From G001797105 sp964528155 (GTDB lineage Bacteria; Chloroflexota; Anaerolineae; Anaerolineales; E44-bin32), in contig CAZGRL010000005.1 of assembly GCA_964528155.1 (NCBI GenBank), positions 34,609 through 98,608 on the forward strand: a DNA stretch of 64,000 bases, read 5' to 3'. The notes under the pieces were generated by a model, which was given only the letters and a program-made list of their open reading frames with translations, did not search any database and was not told the origin of the DNA. This document shows positions 36,727-45,066 of this stretch, piece after piece; within the stretch, counting starts at the first letter, position 1; every line of letters begins with the position of its first letter. The translations under genes were made by a program, and so were the position numbers.

Positions 36727-37455
36727 TCAGGGGATCGTCAGGACCTGGCCCGGGTAGAGCGTGTAAGGATAGGTCAGATTGTTGGCAGTGATGATCGCAT
36801 CCGATGTAACGCCGAACTTGGAGGCGATGGACGACACATAGTCGCCGAGTTGCACGGTGTAAGTCGTGCCGGACTGGGACGACCCCAGGCCTGAGGGCGG
36901 TACGGGGACGTCTCCGCCGGAGGGGATCTTGATCACATCCCCGGGGTAGAGTGTATAGGGATCCACCAGATTGTTGAGATCGATGATGTCCTGGGGATCA
37001 ACCCCGAACTTGCGGGCGATCGAGTAGACCCATTCCCCTGGCTGGACGGTGTACTCGGTGTAGCCCTCACCGCCCCCGCTGCTCGTCGGGACGGCTGTGG
37101 GGGGCGTTGTCGCTCCAGAGGAGGCTGTCGGAGCGGGCGTGTCCGAAGGGATCTCGGTGGGGACCGCCGCAACCGGAGTGGCGGTCACGGTCGAGGTCGG
37201 TGTGATGCTTGGGGGCACTTCGGTAGTCGGCCGGGCGGTAGGCAGGAGAATCCTCGCCTGAGCCGTCTGGGTCAGCAGGGCCGATCGGACGGCCTCCATC
37301 GTCGCCTCCGATCCGGAGAGCGGGCCCTGCGTCGCTCCTGTCGCACCAGAGGTTGAAGATGGCGGGGTCGAGGCTACCCGAGTGCAGGCAGTGGCCGCGA
37401 GCGTGATTGCGAGAACCTTCACGAGCAGCCAGCTGGGAAGGTGCTTGTTCTCCAT
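36727..37455 (-). CDS. LysM-domain lipoprotein
   Basis: 242 residues from ATG 37455 with a GGAGGA ribosome site. The signal peptide ends in LAATAC, giving a lipidated Cys. A Thr/Pro/Ser linker of about 90 residues is followed by two LysM repeats, each with the pattern YTVQPGEWVYSIARKFGV / LYPGDVIKIP (about residues 135-180 and 197-242). It should sit on the outer face of the membrane and bind peptidoglycan or other GlcNAc polymers. No catalytic domain is present. Confidence 0.93.
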   Translation of the reverse strand: MENKHLPSWLLVKVLAITLAATACTRVASTPPSSTSGATGATQGPLSGSEATMEAVRSALLTQTAQARILLPTARPTTEVPPSITPTSTVTATPVAAVPTEIPSDTPAPTASSGATTPPTAVPTSSGGGEGYTEYTVQPGEWVYSIARKFGVDPQDIIDLNNLVDPYTLYPGDVIKIPSGGDVPVPPSGLGSSQSGTTYTVQLGDYVSSIASKFGVTSDAIITANNLTYPYTLYPGQVLTIP

Positions 37456-38179
37456 TCGATCCTCCTCGAGCGCCTGGGCCACCATCATCGTCCGGTCGCT
37501 TTCGGGCGCGCATGGTAGCACAGCGGTCATAGGGCGTCAAGCGGCATGCCCATACCTGGGGGTTGCACAGGTCGTGCCAGACACCTCTGGGGGCCTTTGG
37601 CGGGCTGAGGGTGGGTTCAGTTTCGACCGGAAGGACGGCATTGGCCCCGGCGAGAATGAAAGCGGCTGTCGCGGTTTCTCCGCCAGGACAGGCGAGCAAT
37701 TTGCGAGGAACTGCTCGTAGAGCGAGCTTCGGCCGGGCAAGCTCCTTCTCCTGGGGCAGATGCTGCGCCGGGCACATCATGCGGATTCCTCGCCTCCTTT
37801 GTGGCTCGGATTGGCGGAATGGGGACGCCGCGCGCCCAGACGCATCTTCGCCTTTGTCGTTCCGGACGGTCCCGCACGGGGGCAGGGCTTCTATCAGGAG
37901 CACTCGTCTCGACTAACAGAACCGTGGGCTTCAGCTCCCTCACGCGAAACCTGCCGACGCCCCCATCCGCCATCGGCGGCAGGAAAAAGAAGACGGCCTG
38001 GCCAGTTTGGCGCAGGCCGCCAGGTGTCCGGCTGCCTTGTACAGGGATCACATACGCAATCGGAGGACTACCAGCGCATCTCGTCCCCACTCATCCCACT
38101 CGGTGAGCACAAGGCCGGCGAGTGCGTCACTGAAGCATTTCGTTCAAGAGCGGCCACACGGCCGACCGATGCTGAAATT
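37456..38179. other. Long gene-free stretch
   Basis: 724 bases between the LysM lipoprotein and the nitroreductase. Several overlapping frames are open on both strands, as expected at this GC content, but none has a ribosome site with a recognisable protein. No terminator with a T-run, tRNA or repeat was found. Confidence 0.5.
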
Positions 38180-38995
38180 CTACGGTCTGCCATTCGAGTT
38201 TCCTTCTCGATCGAAGATCATCTCGTGCAAATCCGATTCCGCCTGCCCTATCTTCTGTTGATAAAGGTCCAGCTGCTTCTGGAATGATGAGCGTATGTGA
38301 CTGGCCTTATACCCGACAATCATTTGCGACAACCAGCTCTCCATCGTCTCGCGGTCCGGCGGCTGGTATTGCTCCTTGAAAAAGATCTGTTCGGCTGGGA
38401 GTTTGGGCGGCATAGGCGGGTATGGCCCGCTTGCATAGCCAAACACGATTGTCATCAGTGGAACCGCGCCCTCAGGTAGGCACAGCTTCTCTTTCAGGTA
38501 CTTGGCATCCAGCAGCCCGCTGCGCCCGGTTTCCGAGAGCATCACCGAGGAGACCCCCAGGGCCTCGGCGGCGATATTCATGTTCATCGCCGCCAGCGAA
38601 GCATTCGTCACGGCAACGGTGTGTTCCACCAGCGGGCTGTAGGGAAACGCATCCAGCACCTGTCGGTCACGGTGGGTATCCGCGATAACAATCACGGCCC
38701 GGCTGCCGTGAAACGGGATAGACCGGCCGAAAACCTGTTGCCACAGGGCGGTATCAAACACGGCAAAGGCCCAGGTTTGCAGGTTGACCGTGGAGGGTGC
38801 AAGGCGTCCGGCTTCGAGGATGGCGGCAAGAACATCCTCAGGGATGGCCTCGGAGGTGAAAGACCGCACGCTGCGCCGCTTGAGGATCACTTGCAGCAGC
38901 GGGTTGCCCGCCAGGGAGGACGGGATTCTGGGTTTGCCGCCTAGAAGCCGGGCCAGGCTGCGGATGGCTGCGATCAAGCCCAGCTTCTGGTTCAT
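38180..38995 (-). CDS. Nitroreductase-family FMN protein linked to a radical SAM enzyme
   Basis: 271 residues. Flavin-binding motif KRRSVRSF (39-46) and APSTVNLQTWAF are typical of the nitroreductase fold; the GSRAVIVIADTHRD strand and the MNMNIAAEALG helix follow. The last ~55 residues form a charged helical tail (QKQLDLYQQKIGQAESDL) beyond the usual fold. Its ATG overlaps the stop of the radical SAM gene (ATGA), implying equal expression and a joint pathway. Members oxidise or reduce diverse substrates with FMN, including peptide azoline oxidation and cofactor maturation. The substrate here is unknown. Confidence 0.88.
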   Translation of the reverse strand: MNQKLGLIAAIRSLARLLGGKPRIPSSLAGNPLLQVILKRRSVRSFTSEAIPEDVLAAILEAGRLAPSTVNLQTWAFAVFDTALWQQVFGRSIPFHGSRAVIVIADTHRDRQVLDAFPYSPLVEHTVAVTNASLAAMNMNIAAEALGVSSVMLSETGRSGLLDAKYLKEKLCLPEGAVPLMTIVFGYASGPYPPMPPKLPAEQIFFKEQYQPPDRETMESWLSQMIVGYKASHIRSSFQKQLDLYQQKIGQAESDLHEMIFDREGNSNGRP

Positions 38996-40206
38996 GGCGC
39001 CGTCTCTTCGTCCTTCTTCTCCAGCATTGAAACGAAACCGCCAAACAGGCGGTACTCATCCATGCGGCACGAGTTGACAAATGTGCCTTCGTAGATGGTG
39101 ATATCGGGGCAGCTGTCGCACATGTCGGCACGGCCATCCGGTAGCAGGTCAGGGGCCTGGATAATGCCAATACTCTGGAGGTAGATGCCATCAAAGATGT
39201 GACCAGGATGCCGAAGCACGTCCTTGGTCCGGTTCTTCCAGGCCTGGCGCAGGATTCCATCCCATGGCGAGAGCAGGAAAATCTTCGACCCGATCCGAGA
39301 CGACGAGGGGTAGGCCAAGTAGCGCCCGGTCCAAAGGTGGTGCCCAGTCTGGGCGAGTTCCATGGCCTTCTTGCCCACGGAGCCATACATCTTGTGCCTG
39401 CTGCCCACCATCGCACCGATCAGCCACTTGTAGCTGTCATGCCGGATGCTGCCGCCCAGATAGCCGGAGGCTTCGTATTCGGGGAAATTGTCTTTGATGA
39501 TTTGGTAGATCTCGGGTGCGGTGACGAAGTGTTCATCGAAAGCCTCACGCGCATAGCTGAGCTTGCTCATATCCACGATCTGGTCATTCTTGTCGGTGGC
39601 AATGCTGTCGGAGGTGGTGGCAGTGCGATAGGTGATGAAAACCAATCCCTGCACTTTCTCGATGTTCTCTTGCCCCCACCGCACGACATCCGGAATCTCG
39701 TGGAAGGTGGAAGGGTACACGGTGGAGTTGAACACCAGGTACAAGCCGCCTTCCGCTGCGACCATGTCGGCGATCTTCTGGCGAAGTTCGTTGTGCTCCT
39801 TTTCGGATTTGTCCCGCCAGTGCGGCCGGTTCTGGTGGCTATCGATGTGCATTGTGAACCCGGCCAGACCGGCTTCCTTCAATTCATGCAGAAGTTCCGG
39901 CGTAAGCGTCAAGCCGTTGGTGAGGATGATCGGCTTGATACCCTGTTGGGCAATGTAGGCCACCAATTCAACGATGTGCGGATGCAGCAGCGGCTCGCCG
40001 CCGGCGATCGAGAAATTGTCCGGGTTGCGCCACTGCATGAAGAATTGCACTTCTTCCTTGAGCTCCTCCAGCGACTTATGCCCGGTCATGTGCTGGCGAT
40101 AGCAGCCCTCACAGTGGATATTGCATATGTCCGTTACTTCGATCCAGGCGATGGGATTATCGTTCATCGACCAGGGGAGACGGTAGTGATCACGTTTGTC
40201 CAGCAT
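38992..40206 (-). CDS. Radical SAM protein of unknown function
   Basis: 404 residues. The [4Fe-4S] SAM motif is C28-x3-C32-x2-C35 in DICNIHCEGCYR, followed by the GGEPLLHP SAM-binding strand and ILTNGLTLT. The C-terminal part carries Cys363, Cys366 and Cys380 (MCDSCPD, VNSCRMDEY), which may bind an auxiliary cluster but are fewer than in a full SPASM domain. GGAGGATGCC precedes the ATG. It is co-translated with a nitroreductase and sits behind a promoter region full of inverted repeats. Cofactor or peptide/lipid modification are possible roles; none can be chosen from the sequence. Confidence 0.9.
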   Translation of the reverse strand: MLDKRDHYRLPWSMNDNPIAWIEVTDICNIHCEGCYRQHMTGHKSLEELKEEVQFFMQWRNPDNFSIAGGEPLLHPHIVELVAYIAQQGIKPIILTNGLTLTPELLHELKEAGLAGFTMHIDSHQNRPHWRDKSEKEHNELRQKIADMVAAEGGLYLVFNSTVYPSTFHEIPDVVRWGQENIEKVQGLVFITYRTATTSDSIATDKNDQIVDMSKLSYAREAFDEHFVTAPEIYQIIKDNFPEYEASGYLGGSIRHDSYKWLIGAMVGSRHKMYGSVGKKAMELAQTGHHLWTGRYLAYPSSSRIGSKIFLLSPWDGILRQAWKNRTKDVLRHPGHIFDGIYLQSIGIIQAPDLLPDGRADMCDSCPDITIYEGTFVNSCRMDEYRLFGGFVSMLEKKDEETAP

Positions 40207-40253
40207 GGCATCCTCCGCAGGGGTTCAATACCTTGGCGGTACATCACCTCAAT

Positions 40254-40294
40254 CTAGTGTCCCGGCATGACACTAGTCCCCAGGCCGGGGCACT
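40254..40294. promoter_or_regulatory. Nested inverted repeats in the radical SAM promoter region
   Basis: CTAGTGTC (40254-40261) and GACACTAG (40269-40276) form a perfect 8-base inverted repeat with a 7-base spacer. AGTGTCCCGG (40256-40265) also pairs 9/10 with CCGGGGCACT (40285-40294). Such overlapping dyads suggest an operator. They lie 48-88 bases before the radical SAM ATG. Confidence 0.45.
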
Positions 40295-40756
40295 AAGGAT
40301 AGAGTGCGTTTGCTCTTGATGAATGACTCTTGTGACGATGAGATCATTGTACCTGAATGCCAAGGAGAGGCAATGATAAGTGCCGAGCATGGGACAGGAG
40401 TTGGGGTATGCACTTGGGGGTCGCTCGTTCGGGGAAGGAGCCGAGGTTGGTCATCGCGTGAAGCTGGCCTCCGCCCCGGATGACCCGATGTGCAAGTCAT
40501 CCGGTAGGAGGCCATGGCCGTGTCCGTATCAATTCGAGAACTCGGTCAGAACCTCTTCGATCGGCCCGAAGCGGCCGAGAAAGCCGCCGCCATGGCGCTG
40601 GCTGTTCTGGAAGCCCTCCGGCCCTCGGCCCCCCGGGGCGCCTCCTCGGCCGCCTGGCATTCAGCATGCGAGTCCAACGGACCCGCATCCCCTCATCCCC
40701 GCTCTCCCAGATGGAATCGCTCGCCCGGCCGCCACACCCTGGCGGCCGACCTCAAA

Positions 40757-40789
40757 CAAAAAACTGGCGGGAGGTCCTCCCGCCAGTTT
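40757..40789 (-). terminator. Rho-independent terminator of the mevalonate operon
   Basis: AAACTGGCGGGAGG (40761-40774) and CCTCCCGCCAGTTT (40776-40789) are perfect complements. Read on the minus strand, the stem ends in TTTTTT, 15-20 bases after the DUF35 stop codon. Confidence 0.9.
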
Positions 40790-40805
40790 CCGCATACGTC
40801 AAGAA

Positions 40806-41201
40806 TCAGGCCACACTTGGCCGAAACTTGTATCCGTAGACGAGCATCCCCCGCTCTCCGTCGCTGCGGAGCTTGCGCGTCACCATCTCGACCGGCATCC
40901 CGACTTCGATCTGATCCTCAGGAACATCGGTGAGCTGAGCTGTGACCATCGGGCCCTCGTCGAGCTGGACCAGGGCGACCGTGTACGGGGCGCCGTCCTC
41001 GAAGCCGGTCGGGGCATCGACGACCTTTGTGTAAGAGTAAACCTGACCTCGTCCACTGAACTCGAACAGGTCCTTGGCGTCCTCACCACACTCAGGACAC
41101 ACATCCCGAGGCGGGAAGATCTTCTCCTGGCAATGCGGGCAAACCTCGCCCACCAGTGCGTAACGTTGTCGTCTCAGTCTCCAGTGACGTGCGCTCTCCA
41201 T
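40806..41201 (-). CDS. DUF35 OB-fold / zinc-ribbon protein, partner of the HMG-CoA synthase module
   Basis: 131 residues. Zinc ribbon with CPHC and CPEC (about residues 21-38), then an OB-fold (GQVYSYTKVV, PYTVALVQLDEGPMVTAQL). In archaea, a DUF35 protein holds acetoacetyl-CoA thiolase and HMG-CoA synthase together and forms the shared CoA site. In actinobacterial steroid degradation, DUF35 proteins instead partner thiolase-fold aldolases. It is the last gene of the operon behind the thiolase-fold gene. A structural, CoA-channelling role is inferred. Confidence 0.9.
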   Translation of the reverse strand: MESARHWRLRRQRYALVGEVCPHCQEKIFPPRDVCPECGEDAKDLFEFSGRGQVYSYTKVVDAPTGFEDGAPYTVALVQLDEGPMVTAQLTDVPEDQIEVGMPVEMVTRKLRSDGERGMLVYGYKFRPSVA

Positions 41202-41283
41202 GGCTTATCCCTCAGGCGGGAGTCCCCGCCGCAACAATCACCAGTTTATGACCCGGTCACTCTCAAATACTCTCAACCGGGCC

Positions 41284-42474
41284 TCAGGACCCATCTGATC
41301 GGGCCAGAATGTGGGTGGCGGCCGTTCCGCCCGTCCCGCCCAGGCATTGGGCCATCCCGATCCGCGCACCCTCGACCTGATTGGCGCCCGCCCTTCCCTG
41401 CAACTGGAGCGCCACCTCGGCAAGTTGATACACGCCGGTCGCTCCCCCAGCGTCCCCACGGGCCTTCGACCCGCCAAACGTGGTCACCGGGATGCGACCC
41501 TCGCGTGCGATCTCTCCGTCCTGGGCCAATCGCCAGCCCTGGCCGCGATCGGCGAAGCCGGAGGCCTCCAGGCTGAGCGCGGCGTAGATCGAGAAAGGAT
41601 CGTGCAACTCGAACACGTCGATGTCATCCGGGCCTACTCCCGCCTGGTCGTAGGCCAGCCGGGCCGACCTCGAGACCGCTTCCAGTACGAGAGGATCGGC
41701 CCTATCATGGATAGCGACGGCGGCGATCGCCAGGGACGACCCGGCGATCCGAACTTCCGGGTACGTGCGGCCGGGGGGCATCGCCTCGGAGCGAGCCAGG
41801 ATCAGGGCCGCGGCCCCGTCGGCGACGGGCGCGGCGTCGTACATATTGACCGGCTCGCTGACCATGCCGGCCCGACGGTAGTCCTCCGGCTTGATGGCAC
41901 GTCGATACATGGCGTATGGGTTGCCGACGGCGTTCGAGTGGGCCACCATGCTGAATCCGGCCAGCGCGTCGGAGGGCGCGCCGGTTTCATGCAGGTATCT
42001 GCGCATCAGTAGCGCCGCCTGCGAGGTCGCGGTCACGCCCTGCACGGCCTCGTAGTCCGCGTCGGAGGCAGTGGCCAAAGCAGACTGCAAAGCCGGCGCT
42101 GCCTGATCAGTGACCTTTTCCGCTCCCACGACCAGGGCTACATCAATGGCGCCAGACCTCAGGCCGAGGTAGGCCTGGCGAAGCGCCGCTCCCCCGGAGG
42201 CCCCTGCCGCTTCAATCGTTACTGCCTCGACGCCTCGCAGTCCAGCGAAGTCCGCCAGGAGGGGACCGAGCTGAGACTGACCGGTCAGGGCCGGCGCCAG
42301 TGCGTTGGCGGCGTAGACCGCCTGAGGCCGAAGCCCCGGGGCATCACTCATGGCCGCCGTGATCGCCTCCAGCGCGATCTCTCGCAACGACTTCTCCCAA
42401 TGCTCGCCCACCGGGGTGAGCCCAATGCCGACGATCCACACGTTGTTCGAGTCAGAATGATGGTTCGTACTCAT
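41284..42474 (-). CDS. Thiolase-fold protein lacking the catalytic Cys and His
   Basis: 396 residues with the whole thiolase fold of the SCP2/archaeal type (EKVTDQAAPAL region, DVFELHDPFSIYAAL, GGATGVYQL). The nucleophile position in the usual EA(A/C)CASG motif reads EAAGASGG, with Gly91 (GGG) replacing Cys. The usual KARGHP(V/I)GATG motif reads KARGDAGGATG, with Asp replacing His. Cys377 in QCLGGTGG remains. It therefore cannot use normal thiolase chemistry. It overlaps the HMG-CoA synthase gene by four bases (ATGA) and is followed by DUF35. It may be a non-catalytic scaffold, or a thiolase-like aldolase similar in principle to Ltp2. Confidence 0.88.
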   Translation of the reverse strand: MSTNHHSDSNNVWIVGIGLTPVGEHWEKSLREIALEAITAAMSDAPGLRPQAVYAANALAPALTGQSQLGPLLADFAGLRGVEAVTIEAAGASGGAALRQAYLGLRSGAIDVALVVGAEKVTDQAAPALQSALATASDADYEAVQGVTATSQAALLMRRYLHETGAPSDALAGFSMVAHSNAVGNPYAMYRRAIKPEDYRRAGMVSEPVNMYDAAPVADGAAALILARSEAMPPGRTYPEVRIAGSSLAIAAVAIHDRADPLVLEAVSRSARLAYDQAGVGPDDIDVFELHDPFSIYAALSLEASGFADRGQGWRLAQDGEIAREGRIPVTTFGGSKARGDAGGATGVYQLAEVALQLQGRAGANQVEGARIGMAQCLGGTGGTAATHILARSDGS

Positions 42475-43544
42475 TTGGTCGCCAACTTGCCGCGGAACCG
42501 GGCGTAGGTCGCGTAGTCGATCTCCGTCCGGCGCGAGATATAGTCTGCTGTCATTGTGGCCAGATTTCGCCGCGCCGGCAGCTTCTCGGTGGCCACCATG
42601 CTAAACGCGTCTGATCCAGCCCCGGATCCGTAGGAGACAAGCAGGATTCGATCTCCGGGCTGGGCCATGTCCAGAACCGCCGTCAGGCCGATCATCGCCG
42701 ATCCGGCGTATGTGTTCCCGATCAGGGGCACCAGCAGCCCGGGTTCGATCTGTTCGTTCTTGAAGCCCAGTTGTTTGGCGACGCGCACGGGGAATTTCGT
42801 GTTGGGTTGATGGAAGACGGCGTAGGCGTAATCTGCTGCGGTGGTTCCGAGTGCATCCATCAACCCCTCGGCGGCGGCGGTGATGTGCTTGAAGTAGGCC
42901 GGCTCGCCGGTGAAGCGCTCGCCGTGCTCCGGGTATCGGGCGTCGGCTCGCCTCCAGAAATCGGGCGTGTCGGTGGCGAATGAATACGAAGCCTCGATGA
43001 CGACGAGCGCTTCTTCGCCCGGCCCGAGCAGCAATGCCGCGCCGCCCGCCCCGGCTGTGTATTCCAGCGCATCTCCGGGACGACCCTGGGCTGTATCCAT
43101 GCCAATCGAGAGGGCGTAGTGGGCCATGCCCGAGCCGACAAAGCCGATGGCCGCCTGCATCGCTTCCGTTCCGGCCTTACAGGCGAACTCCCAGTCGGCT
43201 GCCTGGGTGTGTGGCGTGGCGCCCAGGGCCTCCGCCACCACCGTCGATGTCGGCTTGACCGAATAGGGGTGCGACTCCGAGCCGACCCACACCGCCCGGA
43301 TCTCGCCCGGATCGATCCCCGCTCGGGCGAGTGCGTTGCGAGCAGCCTCGATGGACATGGTGATCACATCTTCGTCGAGGCCGGGAACGGCCTTCTCCTT
43401 AATCGGCAAACCGCCGTCGTCCCCTCGCCACATCCGTGCGACTTCGCTCGCCGGGAGCCGGAAGCGAGGGACGTAGGCTCCGTAGCCGACGATGCCGACC
43501 TGGCGAATGGGCTTGAGGATGCGGCTTTGACCAACCTGACTCAT
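42471..43544 (-). CDS. Hydroxymethylglutaryl-CoA synthase, archaeal type
   Basis: 357 residues from ATG 43544 (AGGAAGG upstream). Ketosynthase-like fold with the Glu-Cys-His set: Glu90 in VGSESHPYSVKP, Cys122 in WEFACKAGTEA and His245 in FHQPNTKFP. IGNTYAGSAMIGLTAVLD and SYGSGAGSDAFS are typical of archaeal and related bacterial HMG-CoA synthases. Condenses acetyl-CoA with acetoacetyl-CoA. It lies immediately downstream of HMG-CoA reductase and is coupled to the thiolase-fold gene, as in archaeal mevalonate clusters. Confidence 0.96.
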   Translation of the reverse strand: MSQVGQSRILKPIRQVGIVGYGAYVPRFRLPASEVARMWRGDDGGLPIKEKAVPGLDEDVITMSIEAARNALARAGIDPGEIRAVWVGSESHPYSVKPTSTVVAEALGATPHTQAADWEFACKAGTEAMQAAIGFVGSGMAHYALSIGMDTAQGRPGDALEYTAGAGGAALLLGPGEEALVVIEASYSFATDTPDFWRRADARYPEHGERFTGEPAYFKHITAAAEGLMDALGTTAADYAYAVFHQPNTKFPVRVAKQLGFKNEQIEPGLLVPLIGNTYAGSAMIGLTAVLDMAQPGDRILLVSYGSGAGSDAFSMVATEKLPARRNLATMTADYISRRTEIDYATYARFRGKLATK

Positions 43545-43564
43545 GTTCACCTTCCTGGACACGC

Positions 43565-44866
43565 TCAGCCGGCCTGACCGGCTGTGAGTTGCTTGACCAA
43601 TTCCTGGGCACGATCAAGGCGCACCGCGCCCTCGGACACAAGATGACGCGCTACCTGCTCCACAAGAGCGCCCTCGGCACCGGCGGCGATGGCCAATTGT
43701 CGGGCGTGCAATCCCATATGGCCGCGCTGGATCCCCTCGGTCGCCAGAGCACGCAACGCCGCCAGGTTCTGCGCCAGGCCGACGGCGGCGATGATCTCGG
43801 CCAACTCTCGACTCGAGCTCACGCCGAGCAGCTCCAGGCACGCTTTGGCGGCAGGGTGGACGCGCGTGGCGCCTCCGACGATACCGACCGCCATCGGGAG
43901 CTCGAGTTCGCCTGCGAGTTCTCCAGCCTCACCGACCCACCAGCGACTAAGGGAAGTATACCGGCCACCACGAGCAGCGTAGGCATGCGCTCCAGCCTCC
44001 ACAGCTCGCCAATCGTTGCCTGTGGCGATGACGACGGCGTCGATCCCGTTCATGATTCCCTTGTTATGGGTCGCGGCGCGGTATGGATCGGCGGCGGCGA
44101 ACGCCCATGCCTCGACGATACCATCGCGTACGCGTTCATGACTGAAGTCCCCGAAGGCCAGCTTGTCGGCCGGGATGCGGCAGGTTGCCTTCGCCAATCG
44201 CCGATCGGCCAGATTGGACAGGATGCGCAGATGCGTCCTTCCGCCGGTCAGCCGCTCAATCTCGGGCGAGAGGCTCTCGACGGCTGTGTTCAATGTATTG
44301 GCGCCCATCGCGTCACGCGTGTCGAAGACGAGGTGGAGAACCAGCATCGGGCCTACTGGCGTGTCGTCCAACACACGGACCTCTAGATCGCGAGCGCCGC
44401 CCCCAAGTCCGGTGATGGTCGGGTCGGTGGCGTCCGCCTGCTTGAGGAGGTCGGCGCGCGCCTCTTGAATCCGTCGGCGAGCGAGCTCCAAGTCGGGAAT
44501 ATCCAGGACCTGGATCTGAGCGATCATTTCAGGCGGTGTCGTCTCGCAGGTGAACCCGCCGCCGGCGCGCGCCAGCTTGGCCATGAACGACGCCCCGGCG
44601 ACGACCGACGGCTCCTCGATCGCCATCGGCACCAGGACGTCGCGGCCATTCACCTGGAAGTTGACCGCTACTCCCAACGGCAGCCCGAACACCCCGACGG
44701 CGTTTTCGATCATGTGGCTTGCCTGCTCGGGGGACAGACCGGCGCTCCCCTGCAGCGCCTTGACGGACGCCTCGCCGAGCCCGGCCGACCGGCCCAACTC
44801 TTCCAGCCGCTGATCGATGTCGAGTTTGTAGAACCCGGGCAGTCTAGACGAAGAGCTCCCTGTCAC
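43565..44866 (-). CDS. Hydroxymethylglutaryl-CoA reductase, class II (degradative-type fold)
   Basis: 433 residues, GTG start with AGGGAG upstream. Catalytic set visible: Glu84-Glu85 in AIEEPSVVAGAS, Lys269 in THNKGIMNGID, Asp285 in ATGNDWRAVE and His387 in GLHARQLAIAAGA. The dinucleotide-binding DAMGANTLNTA motif is at 185-195. It is shorter than class I enzymes and has no membrane anchor, hence class II. It reduces HMG-CoA to mevalonate here, judging by the adjacent HMG-CoA synthase. It is the first gene of the operon, divergent from a histidine kinase. Confidence 0.96.
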   Translation of the reverse strand: MTGSSSSRLPGFYKLDIDQRLEELGRSAGLGEASVKALQGSAGLSPEQASHMIENAVGVFGLPLGVAVNFQVNGRDVLVPMAIEEPSVVAGASFMAKLARAGGGFTCETTPPEMIAQIQVLDIPDLELARRRIQEARADLLKQADATDPTITGLGGGARDLEVRVLDDTPVGPMLVLHLVFDTRDAMGANTLNTAVESLSPEIERLTGGRTHLRILSNLADRRLAKATCRIPADKLAFGDFSHERVRDGIVEAWAFAAADPYRAATHNKGIMNGIDAVVIATGNDWRAVEAGAHAYAARGGRYTSLSRWWVGEAGELAGELELPMAVGIVGGATRVHPAAKACLELLGVSSSRELAEIIAAVGLAQNLAALRALATEGIQRGHMGLHARQLAIAAGAEGALVEQVARHLVSEGAVRLDRAQELVKQLTAGQAG

Positions 44867-45053
44867 CTTCCGCTCCCTGGTGTGTCAGATCCTTGTGTAT
44901 AGGCCGACGCATCTGGCAAAAACTATCAGGATCGACGGACGGGCCGCCGACACGCCGGAGACGACCCGAGCACCCTCCACATCATACGTGCGGGAGGGGG
45001 AGGTCAGTACTCCCCCGAGCCTGCGCGGATTATGACGGAAGTGGACCATAGAG

Positions 45054-45059
45054 TAGAAT
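45054..45059 (+). promoter_or_regulatory. Candidate -10 element for a leaderless histidine kinase mRNA
   Basis: TAGAAT lies seven bases before ATG 45067, so transcription should start at or next to the start codon. ATGACG at 45032-45037 is a partial -35 with 16-base spacing. Confidence 0.35.
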
Positions 45060-45066
45060 GATCCTT

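Larger units (their letters stand above)
40207..40805. other. Intergenic stretch with palindromes and a terminator
   Basis: 599 bases. It contains the palindrome cluster at 40254-40294, which is on the promoter side of the radical SAM gene, and the terminator of the mevalonate operon at 40757-40789. A plus frame from 40514 starts plausibly but runs antisense into the DUF35 gene and was not accepted. Confidence 0.55.

Noticed and set aside
37563..38090. Several open frames in the 724-base gap before the nitroreductase
   Set aside because: Arg/Pro/Ser-rich translations in all frames, no family resemblance and no clear ribosome site.
40514..40933. Plus-strand frame starting MAVSVSIRELGQNLF
   Set aside because: The first 35 codons look protein-like, but the ribosome site is only two bases from the ATG. 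The frame then crosses the mevalonate terminator and ends antisense within the DUF35 gene.
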